Positions 13,001 through 24,481 of a stretch of 64,000 nt of DNA are shown here, piece by piece (the stretch's first letter is position 1; the number at the start of each line of letters is the position of its first letter). Made by a program: the position numbers and the translations under genes. The notes under the pieces were generated by a model. The model searched no databases and was not told where the DNA came from. It saw nothing but the letters and a program-made list of their open reading frames with translations. Source of the DNA: Glandiceps talaboti (taxonomy: Eukaryota > Hemichordata > Enteropneusta > Spengelidae); assembly GCF_964340395.1 (NCBI RefSeq), contig NC_135549.1, positions 4,571,501 to 4,635,500 on the forward strand, given 5' to 3'.

Positions 13001-16000
13001 TTGACATTTAAATAACACTGATAAATGTAACCTAGTTGGAGTCTGGATAGTTATAAAGAAGTTGTTGAGACTCTGACACCCCTGTTGCCAAGGTAGGGAC
13101 AACACTGTTGACAATGCTGAACTAATAATACTGGTAACCTCAGCTGACCTTCATTGTCCAGTTGTTGTTATATAGAAACATTGCATGCTTGTCACAAGAA
13201 TCATGACGTAAACTTAAAGACAATGTCTATAAACCTGAAGATACTATAGAAAGCTTATATTCATAATGTTATTATATATTATAATTGTCATGGTCATTCA
13301 CAACCTTTTACATGTAAATATGTATACATGTATGTGTATGTGTTAAGGTATGTTTTGTAGTTAAGGAGTTTGCCATTTTAAGAAACATAGTGTAAGAATC
13401 AATGTGAGAAATTGTCAAGGACATCTACATGGTCATTTGTATACTGTGTGCAGAGTCAAATTCCAACCCAAACAAACATGTTTACAGATTGGTGTTTTGT
13501 ATTTTTTAAATTTAAAAATAATTTTTTTTATTTTTCATTACTAGTAAATTATACAAAGACAAAATAAAAGAAGATAGAGACAGCATTGCAAACGAGAAAC
13601 ACAACACGCTCACCATACAGAGTGGTAAAAAGAAAAGTGACAAAACTGTTACAACCCAGTCAAAATGATTTTCTGAAATTCTTCAGAAGTGACCAAATTT
13701 AGCGTGTCTGTTAATGGTATTTGTAATGGCAACAATCTTAAATATATAATTTCTTGATTTGCTCAGTAAAATTTTGGAATGGTGGTAGTAGCCCTTGCTG
13801 ATCCTCTGGATTGATGAATAAATTGCTTGGCTTGAATTAGATTGGTGTCGATATTGTATTTTTTTTACAAACAAACAAACAAACAAACAAACTAGTCTGG
13901 CATTCTAAATGCATGCCTTGGCAACATTTTCCCTAAGTCTGAAGTGTAAATTTAATTAGGCCTTCCAAGTTTATATTCATGTGATTTCAATATGTGATTT
14001 TTAACTCTCTCACACAAGTGAATGTATTATGTTTATTAGGTAACAATATACATTTTGTATTTTCTATTTCTATTCAACGCTGGCCTTTTGCCTATGTAGA
14101 CCACCAACCTCACTCCTTTTCATAGCAGCCATATAATAAACAAATTATTCAGATTGTTTCCATGACAACTACATTTAATTTCAATGTAGATGAAACTACA
14201 AAAAAATATGTTGATACAGAGACTAAGATGAAATGGCTTTTAGGAAATGGAACACCAGTGGGCTGAATAGAATCTACAACACTTTAAATTCTTAAAAAAA
14301 CCATCTCATTATTATTTGATCAAAAGTCATACAATGTACATGTATGATACGTTAGTGAAATTAAAATGGGTTGTCTACAGTAGCAGCAGCACAGCACAAA
14401 CAAGTCATTGAAAATGACATACTCCCCGCTATGATTGGGTTTTAAGGAACTGGCAGTTTATGTTGTCATTTTCAAACCTGGTTAATGTTGTTTGGCCTCA
14501 TATGGTTGTTTTTGATATCACTACTCTGTTCAAACATGTCTGAGTTATGGCTTTGGACATGAAAACAGCGCCAACAAAATGGCTGCCAGGCAGCCATATC
14601 GGACTGTATCACGACGAAAATGGATATGCACATGTATGTCATAGAACACTGTGCTAATACCAATGGCCAATAGAACTATTCTTATCAAATGAGGGGATGA
14701 AATACAAATGTATAAGTCTCAGTACTTCTAACATACTATGCTAAGTGTTAATAATCCAATTCAGTTGTTTTTCCCTGTCTGTAACATGTTCTGTTCATCC
14801 ACAGTCTGATGTTGGCAGATGTACAACAGAAAATTACCTTTAAATATATTCCTAGATTGTGTAGTCTTACATTTGACATAAACAAAGACGTGTAATATGT
14901 AGGTGTACGTGCCCCTATGGACACCTTATATTTGGTAAAAATGGCAAAGAGAAGATTAAGGGAAACCCTATGGACAGCTTAGTAGCTTAATTAGCTTTCC
15001 AGTTTGGTGTGGGTGTACAAAGTACATGTAGCTATACTAGTAAATGTATTCACTTTGGAAATCTGAGCTCTCTGTCCTTAAACCACAAACTTGAAGATTT
15101 GTAAGTTAGCTGAATCAATAAACATTAATAACAACAACTTGTAATTGTCAACAATGAAAAATCTCTACAGACTGTTGATTAGCCTAAGGGTAACATGGTA
15201 TGTGCAGTGTAATTAAAACTAAATCAAACATTATATAAATACAGTACTGTATACTCTCCTCATTTATCTTATCATAATTGTATGAATACTATGATTAATG
15301 ATCAAGTCAAAAACAAAATGTCTGTACTTAAAAATCTAAATATTGTATTTCAATCACCAAGATGTGCAGTGACTGATTGTATATGTCACATGTGGTGTAT
15401 TTAGCTGACATGTTGTTTTTTACACTGTACTCTATATTTTTCCATTATTGTGAATATACTTTTCAAAATTTTTGTCATGATATAATTTTTCTGATACATG
15501 TATAGCAAACTTTCTGAACAAATACAGACTTTTGATTCAAAGAATGTCTAAAATTGAGTATTCATAGGTGGGAATCAATAACAATCTTATAATCAGGAGA
15601 TGATGTAAATATACTTTGAGTTACATTGTTGTAACTCATAAATCACAATTTTAAATGGTTTTGGAGATTACCCTCTTAGAAAGTGGGCACATCAATATTA
15701 ATTTAAGTACTTGTTTTTATATTGAGTTAAATCTGAAAACAATAGTGGTTTATTAATATTAATGTCATTTTCCTTCATGGTAATGGAGTAATGTTTACGG
15801 TGTTTAACTGCCCTGCAGTGAAAATACCACTAGTACCGGTATGCCTGCGAACCAGTGCAAGTAATCTCTCTTAACTCTAGATGTGACTGTCATGATGATG
15901 TGGTCCAAATCCATGCAATGGTCACTTTATTCTGATTGGCAGATGATCCCAAATAGTGTGTGTTCATATAACACAGCCATTGAAAATAGTTACATCAATA

Positions 16001-19000
16001 TGTCATAGTGGTGTGTTAGCAAAGCTGCTTTGCTATTATTTACTAACCCAAACTTTGCACAGTGGCACTTTTGAACATAGTACAAATTGAATCAGTTTTG
16101 TTTTGATATCAAAGAATATAGATAAGGTAAGATAAGATATAGCTTTATTACAACCATATAGAAAATTGACAATTACATTATAATGAAATACCAGGAGGCT
16201 AATGTTATAAGTATAAGAAAAATTAAATATTTTATGAGTTTATGATACATTACAAATTTAAATTGCTTTCCTATCTATACTATTGAATTCTGAATTGATA
16301 TTATAAATTACACATTAAATAATTTATCTTTTTACTTTGAATATATCACCAAGATTTTTTGAATCTAAATGAATACAAACTTATATACTGTATCTGTTTT
16401 TAATAAAATTCCTGATAATGTTGCATGTAGGTCAGCAGGTCATATACATTTTGTAGGTGTATTTAAACATTATCTTTTTAGTTGAGTGATGTTGCTACAA
16501 GCAAAGAACAATTCAACCTTCTAATTACATTAATTCTGAACAATGCAATGTAGTCAATATTACAAACCTTTCACATACATGTACAACATTCGTGTAATTT
16601 AATGTCAGTAGCATCATGTACATATATCATCTGTATATTTGCTTTTTGCACTTTATTTTCATTTTACAAGTTAAAGAGTTGAATATATTTATAGTTTTAT
16701 GACATTCTTTTATGATTTGGAGCCTGGCCAATCTGTGACACGACACTGTACAGTAATGATCGCAGTGTTCTTTAGTTGACTGTGTTTGACTTATTCTTTG
16801 TACATGTATATAGCTCAAATTGAGTTACTATGGATTCATGTGACTATTAATTTTCATAACAGCTGGCTGTTAACAAACTCTTGATTTAGAAAGTTTTATA
16901 GCTAACCATACAATAAATACATCTACAATTGAAATTTATGTGTTTGCTTTTACTCACTGGTGTTATTGAATTTTTATATCAGTTCATTTCTGGCAAAGTA
17001 CGACAGCTGCAGGATAAGTACTGCACATATGTGTGTTACCTTTATGTTATGGCTATACAATGTACAAAAGTACATATGTGTGTTACCTTTATGTTATGGC
17101 TATACAATGTACAAAAGTACATATGTGTGTTACCTTTATGTTATGGCTATACAATGTACAAAAGTACATATGTGTGTTACCTTTATGTTATGGCTATACA
17201 ATGTACAAAAGTAACACAATTCAGAGGAACTATAAGTAAAGATTATGTAGATTTAGAAATTTGAATGAAAACTTAACTGTAGGCTGAAATTTGATAACAA
17301 TAATCTAGTGCAAATGCGAATGTTACCCTATGGCTTGATATATTTACATCAACAAAATTTTTTTTTTTTATGGCTTAGGGGGTCCATATTTTTGTTTCTG
17401 TTTCTCATTACCTGACCAACTTGGACCAAGTCAAATTTTCAGCTCTGACATCAAAATAAATTTTTTTTTTTTTAATTGTACCTGCCCTTAATAATGATTT
17501 TGCAGAAGAGCACCCTCTCTGGCAAGAATAAACAATTATCTGGACTGTTGATGTCATCTACAGTCATGGTGGCAATGACAACTCTTGTTCATGAACAGAG
17601 CATTTCTTTCATGACGGAAGTTATCCAAGTGGGGGTGGGGGGGGGGGCTGAAAACATGACAATTGTGTAGAGAAGCTGGGAAAGGGCTTGTTACCAGGAA
17701 TCTAATAAAAAGAAGATAGAAGAAAACAGAGAAACATTTTTAAAAAATCGAACGACCCATAGTTGCCATGGAAAAGTAACGAAAAACATAAAAAAAATAG
17801 GGTCACCCTTAGCAATGGATTCTAATTTCTATGGCAACCTAATATTTTGGTTAATTCATTCATATTTATTTATTCCTATATTTCTCTATTTACTTAGATG
17901 TGTATTTATTTATCATCAAATGACTTATGCATGAAAAGCTAATTATTTCATATTACTTTACACCAGAAATATATTCATATGATCAATCATTTCTAGTTAA
18001 TACAAGACATTCCCCTGGAACTGACAGGTCAACTTTTCTATTGCTATGTGACATAGAACAATAGATAATTTATGACAATAGTATCATAAATTTTGGAGGT
18101 ACAAATGTACATTGTATGACTTACATTATACGACTTGAGTTGTGCTAGCAATAAATGGATGATTTTTCTCATCATCTATTGCCTATACTCTATCTATCAT
18201 TTTATAATGATCCACTTTGCCTTACAATGCTGATCATATATACATACATACTTATAAAAAGGGTGACTTTTAACTGGTAATTAAAAGTATTGTCATGTCA
18301 GCTCACTCGTCATCGATGTAAATTCTCATACCTTCAACAGTATTTCTGTAATTCCTAGCTGCTACAGTCTTTTTCTACTTTCACATATACTTAAAAGTAA
18401 GGGAAACATTCAACTGTTTATTTTCTGCAAAAAGTACAGTTACTGTATGGCTTAATGAAGTTGCTCTGTCAGCAAAGAATGTGTGAAAAATTCAAAATTG
18501 GATTTGTGATAATAAATGCTCCCTGGCAATTGGTAATGTCATCAAGACACAAATTTAAATTTGTATCTGAAGGTGAAATCATTAGCAAGATCAGCTTCAA
18601 GTGTGTAAATAACCAAGTGCATGTACAACATGTACATATCCTGGTTTTAGATATTTCGATGTAACATGAATAATTCTTCCCCATCATTTATAAATTGATA
18701 TCTTTAATCCTATCTGTTTGTATACAAAATACTTCAAGTTGGGACAAACAGGATGGAGACTTAGAAAGTAAGAATGGAAAGGGGTTTGATTTACATGTAC
18801 TCTTGTAAATAAACATTTTGTAAGTGGTGAAAAATGATAGAGAATTCTTGGCCAATGTTATGGATTTCCAGTTACTGTGACAGAAGCAAAAAGTGTTATG
18901 ATACAGGTGGAAGTACATGCAGGTGTGGGATTTCATGTCCTGAAATGGTATTGTTCTATGCACATACAAACATGTACTCAGTTCATAGTGTGAGTTACTA

Positions 19001-19309
19001 CATGTATACATATGAACAAAATTACATGGCGCCACTACTAATACATGTACATGTATTTACAAAATGTACATGTATACATTAAAACATATATGCAAAAAAC
19101 ATACCTTGGTCAGCGACAAAATGGTGAATACAGTCTTCATTTGGCATATAGTTCTCAGGGTGGTTTGGAGCAAGGTATTCTTCATCACTGCCAAATGTTA
19201 CAGTAGTATTTGAAAGACCAACTGAACAACCACTCTGGACATATGGTATGATTACACAGACAACCAATAAAGCAACCCAGATACACATGTTGTATAAAAA
19301 CACTGCCAT
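2501..19309 (-). CDS. NETO/LEV-10-like triple-CUB, LDLa, single-pass membrane protein (9 coding exons)
   Basis: The joined coding exons are 19309-19105, 10724-10470, 9964-9822, 8086-7795, 6869-6693, 5555-5340, 4900-4781, 3868-3634 and 3026-2501, giving 2169 nt and 722 residues. All introns are GT-AG and the phases agree throughout (1,1,0,1,1,1,1,2). Residues 1-26 form a signal peptide. CUB1 is about 28-147, CUB2 161-278, CUB3 300-428, the LDLa repeat 434-469 and the membrane span about 501-524. The tail (525-722) is proline-rich, with NPLY at 565-568, PPKY at 579-582 and PPAY at 717-720. CUB-CUB-LDLa-TM is the layout of NETO proteins, which are auxiliary subunits of ionotropic glutamate receptors; nematode LEV-10 has more CUBs before the LDLa and clusters acetylcholine receptors. 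Three CUBs is intermediate. A role in receptor clustering or modulation at the cell surface is inferred from architecture only. The start is supported by an in-frame TAG seven codons upstream and by A at -3 and G at +4. Confidence 0.9.
3634..3868 (-). CDS. Coding exon 8: juxtamembrane stalk and transmembrane helix
   Basis: It encodes residues 470-547. An acidic, tyrosine-containing stalk comes first, then the span [19 protein letters not shown] and following hydrophobic residues up to KIC, whose lysine marks the cytoplasmic side. The acceptor is ATACAG and the donor CGG|GTATGT. Confidence 0.9.
4781..4900 (-). CDS. Coding exon 7: LDL-receptor class A repeat
   Basis: It encodes residues 430-469, a single LDLa module in its own phase-1/phase-1 exon. 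All six cysteines are present (434, 441, 446, 453, 459, 469), and the calcium-cage acidic residues lie in [17 protein letters not shown]. The isolated symmetric exon fits the modular history of LDLa repeats. Confidence 0.95.
5340..5555 (-). CDS. Coding exon 6: rest of CUB3
   Basis: It encodes residues 358-429, with C363, [14 protein letters not shown] and IKFVTDS, the second half of a CUB domain. The acceptor is TTATTAG and the donor ACAG|GTAAGC. Confidence 0.9.
5772..5925. repeat. 45-bp tandem repeat with CCAAT and TGATGTCAT motifs
   Basis: It lies in intron 5 of the CUB gene. Two near-perfect units, starting at 5830 and 5875, carry ATGTCATATGTGG and GAACCAATCAGAT. A diverged third copy lies at 5773-5805 and a fragment follows at about 5920. 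CCAAT boxes (NF-Y type) and a CRE-like TGATGTCAT recur at fixed spacing, so this could be an intronic regulatory element or just a minisatellite. Confidence 0.8.
6693..6869 (-). CDS. Coding exon 5: first part of CUB3
   Basis: It encodes residues 299-357. CUB3 starts at C300. The pattern [21 protein letters not shown] matches the opening strands of a diverged CUB domain. This is the CUB that two-CUB NETO proteins lack. The acceptor is TTCCCAG and the donor GAAG|GTCAGT. Confidence 0.88.
7001..7268 (-). mobile_element. tRNA-derived SINE with (ATT)n tail
   Basis: Read on the minus strand from about 7268, the head has GTGGTCAAATAGTTA (A-box-like) and AAGTTCAAGCC (B-box-like), about 45 nt apart, as in a tRNA-related pol III promoter. 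A body of about 120 nt includes CCCAGCTGTATAATTGGGG. The element ends in ATG repeats and a 66-bp (ATT)n tail, typical of SINEs mobilised by LINEs with trinucleotide ends. It lies within intron 4 (6870-7794) in the same orientation as the gene. Family assignment needs a repeat database. Confidence 0.6.
7795..8086 (-). CDS. Coding exon 4: rest of CUB2 and linker
   Basis: It encodes residues 202-298. It carries YDFIKVLDG (217-225), KYCGG (236-240) and VIFHSD (258-263), the second half of CUB2. A short proline-rich linker at 283-298 leads to CUB3. The acceptor is TTTCAG and the donor CAG|GTAACT. Confidence 0.92.
8150..8260. repeat. Two-copy ~50-bp tandem duplication in intron 3
   Basis: ATCATAAATAC, TTTTTTCCACAATACA and AAATTTGAT occur twice in the same order. 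The rest of 8261-9290 shows no recognisable feature. Confidence 0.7.
9298..9812. mobile_element. Foldback element with hairpin ends (515 bp)
   Basis: The left hairpin (9308-9389) runs from GCTAGACGTTCGGGC to GCCCGAACAGTCTAGC. The right hairpin (9722-9802) runs from GCTAGACCTCGGATGTTC to GAACATCCGAGGGCTAGC. Between them is about 300 bp of unique DNA bounded by a perfect 16-bp inverted repeat, GTCTAGCGAATGTCAT (9383-9398 and 9713-9728). The outer ends (TAGTCT...GCTAG) are also inverted. The same two hairpins stand side by side at 35504-35665 without the middle. It encodes no protein and would depend on an enzyme supplied elsewhere. It lies in intron 3, nine bases from the exon 3 donor. Confidence 0.8.
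9822..9964 (-). CDS. Coding exon 3: first part of CUB2
   Basis: It encodes residues 154-201, including CGGFL and [16 protein letters not shown], the typical start of a CUB domain. The acceptor is CGGTAG and the donor CTG|GTAAGAAAT. The donor lies nine bases from the end of a foldback element in intron 3. Confidence 0.9.
10470..10724 (-). CDS. Coding exon 2: rest of CUB1
   Basis: It encodes residues 69-153. CUB hallmarks are the third and fourth cysteines (C89, C111), YDYIEFYDG at 91-99 and FVSDNS at 130-135, where the Asp residues are of the kind that bind calcium in CUB domains. The acceptor is TTACAG and the donor is TAG|GTAATA. Confidence 0.92.
11642..12146. repeat. 38-bp tandem array (~13 copies) inside the dead LINE
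   Basis: The unit is close to GTGTTAAGCCGAGGTATTGG followed by ATTGCTTGAAACTTGACA. Copies differ at a few positions (GATTGC/GGTTGT, CCGAGG/CAGAGG). The unit is not a multiple of three and interrupts the reverse-transcriptase reading frame, so it expanded after the LINE died. Confidence 0.9.
12580..12850. repeat. Four tandem copies of a reverse-transcriptase-coding segment
   Basis: The unit (about 63-82 bp) reads AGTCCAGGATAGCTATGTCT, then TTTGCAGTCCTTGATCATAG and a variable GATGTCATGTATGGTG. On the minus strand it encodes [14 protein letters not shown], the block just before KAFDTVPH. One copy contains inserted ACATGTATGTACATGT sequence. Confidence 0.85.
12851..17024. other. Intron 2 sequence without recognised genes
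   Basis: AT-rich intronic DNA. An (ACAA)n run is at about 13867-13892. No coding similarity, tRNA-like or long inverted structure was recognised. Confidence 0.5.
17025..17212. repeat. 47-bp tandem repeat, four perfect copies
   Basis: The units start at 17025, 17072, 17119 and 17166 and appear identical over 47 bp (ACATATGTGTGTTACC then TTTATGTTATGG and so on). The overlapping ORFs reported here come from a unit of 47 (2 mod 3) being read in turn in all three frames, so they are not genes. Confidence 0.97.
17213..19104. other. Intron 2 sequence next to exon 1, no gene seen
   Basis: It holds several homopolymer runs (T at 17360 and 17461, G at 17634-17648) and CCATGG-bearing AT-rich DNA at 17700-17840, but no recognised coding or RNA gene. 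Confidence 0.5.
19105..19309 (-). CDS. Coding exon 1: signal peptide and start of CUB1
   Basis: It encodes residues 1-68 plus one base. The hydrophobic stretch [18 protein letters not shown] is followed by a likely cleavage site near QSG and the first CUB cysteines (C28, C60). An NTT glycosylation sequon is at 34-36. The donor reads AAG|GTATG. A good acceptor (TTCACAG at 19360-19359) would place the 5' edge of the exon at 19358, with 49 nt of 5' UTR before the ATG. Confidence 0.9.
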
Positions 19310-20049
19310 TATTGCAATAACAGTATACTATCAGCAAATTTGATGAAACTCCTTAGATCTGTGAATGATAAAGAGAATACTATTACTGTCAAAATTATGA
19401 CAACTTCGTTGAGGCAGCTACATTTTTTAAAAACCACATGGCAAATAAAATTATTGTAACTAACACTTTCAAATATGGTCACAGGTGTACATATTAAAAT
19501 AAACTGCAAATATTTTAGCAGATTTACCTGTTTTTATTCTAGTCTTAAAATCCGGACAAAATATATTCGATAACATGTTGGCTACTTCACTGCTTGAATT
19601 GTTTATCAAAACTGGGTTCGCATTGTGAAAACATACTTTCTAAATACATTTCATTTGAATTCAAATTATGGCTTGTACAAATGTAATATACTGATGTTAA
19701 GAGGACCAGCATACAACGTACATGTACATGTAGTACACATATGTACAAGGTACATGTAAGGTACAATCATGTGAAGTACCAGCTGGCCAGGAAGAAAGTA
19801 ATTCAACACCAATTTCCTGAAATTTATGATGAATACTTTGTTCTACACTTTTATGGAGATTTATTTCTTTTTATGTTTCCATTTCATATTCTACAAAAAT
19901 GTACATGTCAAGACAACCAGCATCTACCACAGTCTTTCATTCTGTTTTGCTCAATTTTCAAGGTCGTTAATACTCTTCCTAAATTTCACAGCATACATTT
20001 GTACATTGTATATGTACATGTATGCTTGTTGAGGTACAATGTACATTTG

Positions 20050-20660
20050 CATGGTTAGTCCCTTTTCTTAATTCAGTTGGAAAATATTCATGTCCTAAAA
20101 AGAGCGTTTTAATATAACAGAGTATTTGACCCAGAGTGGCATGGCCCCTTAGGTCACTCATATATTTTTCAGTCATCTGAATGAAGAAAACAATGGTGAA
20201 TAATACCTGAAGCATACATATTTTTTTTTTTTTTTTTTTTTTATATAAAATACAATATATGGAAATGAATATCTTATCTTAAACCACATAAACCATGCAC
20301 AAGCCAAGATATTGTTTTTGAGCAGAAAATATGGATTATATACCTTGGTCATTCTATGTAACGGCAACCTGTGTCTACTTCACTGGTTCTCTGGTGCTTG
20401 AAATACGAGTCAAAATATTCCAAATCACCATTATTTTTCTTCCTTCTCCAAAAATTATATTTAAAGGAGGTATAATTATATTATTCCCCAATAATTTTCT
20501 TCATTCAGCTGGAAAATGCTTGTGACCGCAAAGGATTTTTTCACTACTCATTTTGTGATTTGTAGTGACAAGCCCCCTTAAGTCATTCATATTTTCCTTG
20601 GGTGACATTCAGACCACCAATGAAGAAAAATATTGGGAAAAAACCTTAATACACAGATAT
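20050..20660. repeat. Diverged dispersed repeat cluster with local inverted copies
   Basis: CTGAATGAAGAAAA.AATGGTGAATAATACC at about 20176-20208 recurs inverted at about 20475-20510 and directly near 20610-20645. The ATGGATTATATACCTTGGTC block at 20331 has a diverged relative at 36570 (ATGGAATTTATACCCTGGTT). A run of about 22 T lies at 20221-20242. This looks like old copies of a short interspersed or MITE-like family in intron 1. Confidence 0.5.
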
Positions 20661-21009
20661 TGAATTTACCATTTCTGATATTTAACAAGTAAGAATACAC
20701 AAAAGAAAATATGAATGACATTTTGATTTTATGTGTCACGTGTCAGGGGTATTCCTAAGTACTTGGACAATAATACAGAAGATATCAAAAAGTACAAACA
20801 ATCTAGGTGGGAAAATGATGTACATTTGCACAGAAAATTACAAAATGTACTAAAGGGAGCTCATAAAAGGTTGAACGATGAAGTACATGTACATGTAGTC
20901 ATTGTTTTTGCACGCTACCACCTCTTACATGTACATGTGTGTGTAATGTACATGTATGTCTGTTTTTTTGGCATTCTTATCAAATTTCATTCTGATATAC
21001 AAGTAATGT

Positions 21010-21996
21010 ACATACGTTTGAAATCAAATGCTATAGAACTAGCCAGTCTGCGAGTTGGTGACCTCAATATCACTCCATCTGTTTCCGTTCGGAATTTGGG
21101 TGTTACTCTAAGTAGCGATGGTTTTATGTCCAACCATATCAGTCAGATATGTAGGAATGGCTTTTTCGCGCTTTCTAGAATTGGCAAGATTCGCAGATTA
21201 TTAGATAAGGCAACAACAGAAAAATTAATCCATGCATTCGTAACATCTAGGCTAGACTACTGTAACAGTCTCCTGCATGGTATCTCGAAAGACCAGCTTG
21301 CTCGCATTCAATCCATCCAAAATGCAGCCGCTCGCCTTGTCAGTCGCACTCGCAAATTTGATCACATTACCCCCATCCTAGTTGATTTACATTGGCTGCC
21401 AATTGATGCACGGATCAAATTCAAAGTCTTGTTACTTACGTATAAAATTGTACACGGAATCGCACCATTGTATCTGAAAGATTTAATTGAGTTGTATGTC
21501 CCAGCTAGAGATCTTCGATCATTGAATACATTACGCTTAGTACCACCAAGAGGCAAATTCAATAGAATGTATGGCCAAAGAGCTTTTTCTGTCTGCGCTC
21601 CTGCTTTGTGGAACCTTTTGCCCCTAGAAATTCGCACCGCCGAAACGGTTGATTGTTTCAAACGCCATTTGAAGACGCATCTTTTTGTGCAATATTTCTG
21701 TTAAACTCATATTTTACAGGTACATTCATGATATTTTCCCAAGGCTTTTAATATTCGACCTCATTCGTAATTGGACATGAATTTCTGTTTTAATTTTTTT
21801 TTTGCTCTTAGACTATTTTTGATATGTTCTTACCTCGATCTCTTTTTTATCAGTATTGACTGCATTTTAATTCCCTTTGTTTCATGAACATTAATTATGT
21901 TGTTTTTTTGTGGTTTTTTTTACTTTGTTGTGTACAATGCACTGAGACGTATGTGTAGTGCGTTCTTTAAGAATTAAATAATAATAATAATAATTC
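21010..21996 (+). mobile_element. 5'-truncated CR1/L2-like LINE, 3' end
   Basis: The open frame ends with a stop at 21702-21704. From about 21015 the protein matches the C-terminal part of LINE ORF2: VRNLGVTLSSDG, HISQICRNGF, FVTSRLDYCNSLL, QNAAARLV, ITPILVDLHWLPI, PALWNLLPLEIR and FKRHLKTHLF. A 3' UTR of about 260 bp ends in (AAT)n at 21977-21996, as in CR1/L2-group elements. The core RT and endonuclease are missing, so this is a dead 5'-truncated copy, opposite to the host gene within intron 1. The open frame reaches back to 20733, but its first ~95 residues look like non-element DNA. Confidence 0.85.
21015..21704 (+). pseudogene. C-terminal LINE ORF2 fragment
   Basis: About 230 residues remain open without a stop, carrying the conserved region downstream of the polymerase (thumb and C-terminal part). 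The catalytic FADD-type motif is absent because of truncation, so no activity is expected. The intact reading frame suggests a relatively recent insertion. Confidence 0.85.
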
Positions 21997-21999
21997 TGC

Positions 22000-24476
22000 T
22001 TGGCTCTGTATGCAAAATAGGCATTATGCACATGAGAAATAAAATATAGTCAACGTCTTTTGCTAAAAAATTGATTATCTAACATAGAGCAGAGTTGTTT
22101 ATCCTAACACACACATTTCAGAAAATGTTTTCTATCCAGATATACATGTACATGTATGATTGATTATTGATATGCAATCTACTGTGATCAGGTCAAACTC
22201 AGTGGGCATGATTCATCTCAATTAATATGCAAAAATTAATATGCATTTGTTACAGTATAAAAATACACTCTGTCTTCACTGGGACAGAACAACAATTGGA
22301 AACACAATTCCTTTTATATGAACGTTCATGCAATGTGAAGGATGGGCAACCATGGTGCTTCTGACATACTGACTCTTGTTGCCATGGTGTTGCCATGGAG
22401 TTTGTACAGATAACACTGAATCATTTATGGCATGCATACATGTATCTTGGGGCAGTGTTACACAGCCTCCACAAATGATACCTACAATATACATTTCCTC
22501 CATGTATAATTTTATGGAGGAGGGTTGTCTTACTAGACTTGCACTATATGTACATGTAGCCTTATTCACATCATTCTAATCTCAATATATTGAATTCTAT
22601 GAATACATTTGTACATTTTGTATATGTGTCTGAATATACATACATGTATACATGTACATGTAAATGTATAACACTTTTATTTTACACCACCAAGGTTTAA
22701 TACAAACTGTTCTTCTGATTTGGTTGTGATGAATGGATATCTGAAATGTATATCAATCTCCATATTTTCATATATAATATTATTATTATTCTGTATTCTG
22801 TGTATTTTACACTTTTCTAAAATGGTAGATAATTAAGGAGTTCTTTTGAATACATAATATCAAATTACTAGAGGAATTACTAAAGGTTACAAAGCTCAGA
22901 TGAAATAAGTAAAATATAATAAAATTGAAGTATACAAGAAAATTAATAATAAAGACAAAAAAGAAAGAAAGAAACTGTTATATAAATGATATATAATAAT
23001 GAGTTACGTGAGTTATAAGAGTAGGCGTTGATGTCTCATTTCTGAACATATATTCATATTGTGTTACACGTACATTAATTATACTACATTGTATTATCAT
23101 TACTCTTAATGGATATCAATTTCAATTTTGAATCATTTGGTAAATTATCAAAGGTAGAGTATATACTTTAATCTTTTCAATTAATGTTTGTCGATGAAGG
23201 GAATATACATGTACTGGGCAGGTTAATATGAAATGTACACTGTTTTCAACTAAATTATTTGATTTACAAATTAGACATGTTCACTATTAAAATGGAATTT
23301 TTGAGTGTTTCCTTTTTCTATTCTTAGATTGTGAGTGCCCAATGTGACATGACGTAACTCACTGTCATTCATCTTTAAGTTATAAAATATCCTTAAGTTT
23401 GAAGTGGTAGTGATGACGGCACATGCAAACTGTAATTTGTAGACAGACTATATGTACATGTAAGTTTCCATTTTATCAATACTGCACTCTGAAAGTATTG
23501 AGTCTATAAGGAAATTATACTACTAGTAGTACATATATACATGTATGTACTCTTTGTATCTGCATATTAGCCACCAGCTTCTCTTTCTTTTTGAATGTTT
23601 GCTCTCACTCACTCCTACAATTACTATTTTACAATTAACAAAATTTACAAATGTCTCATGAAATTTCACCGAAAAGAACTGAAAATATTTACTAGAGGGG
23701 CACAACAATGTTTGTTGGGTTATGCTGTAAGAAAACTAATCAATATGTGGTACTGATTACATGATACAATACAATACACGTAACTGTCCTTAGATCAGAT
23801 CTTGTGTACTCTGGGTATTCTCATTTGGAAGCTCATTCATCGATTGGCTTAGTCCCATTGTCACTGATCAATTATCTCAATCTCCTCCGTTATTTCTTAC
23901 ACAATACATTTCTTCTATAAATAGTTCTGTCAATCTAGTGACTTGCTACCAATCCTCTGAATGCCATATGACAGCTACATGTACATGTAGTATATTATAT
24001 TTTTATATACTTTTATATATTTATGTTGGTGGAAGGTCTATGGTTTATCTGGTTTGTGTAGTGGACATACATGTATATGTTATTACAATGTATGTGTACT
24101 TTATATGTAACATTGTGTCAATTAAATAAAACATACTATAGTGATACTACTACTGTACATCATCTGGAAAGAACAACAGAGAAGGTAAATGTCAAAATGA
24201 GAATTCCCATAGAAACTGCTGAGAATCAATCTTGATATACAATGCGCAATGTACATGTACATGTATACAGGCCAATACATCGCGCCTGATGGTTCTTAGC
24301 TGAAACATTTATAGTGAGATATCAACAAATTTCTCTCTCATGACATTGACATCAACACATGTATGATGTTACTTATTCATGGCTGAACAATAAATGTAAA
24401 TGAGAGATGTTTCACACTGATGGGATAAGTACTTAGCACTCATGAACTTTCATTATTCAACTGCAATTAATTGTAG
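22000..24476. other. Intron 1 sequence, no gene seen
   Basis: AT-rich DNA with many ACATGTA motifs (22140, 22630-22660, 23450, 23970, 24250). No coding or RNA gene recognised. Confidence 0.5.
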
Positions 24477-24481
24477 GTAAT
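24477..24481. repeat. Target-site duplication, left copy (GTAAT)
   Basis: GTAAT directly precedes the LTR and is repeated at 30883-30887. Five bases is the usual size for Ty3/gypsy integrases. Confidence 0.9.

Noticed and set aside
16929-17264. Three overlapping ORFs, and a superficial resemblance to a CRISPR-like array
   Set aside because: The 47-bp units are directly adjacent with no spacers, and the unit length explains open frames in all three phases.
20733-21014. N-terminal ~95 residues of the 323-codon ORF as part of the LINE
   Set aside because: No LINE motif there; it contains ACATGTACATGT-derived His-Val repeats and is probably flanking DNA in an accidental open frame.
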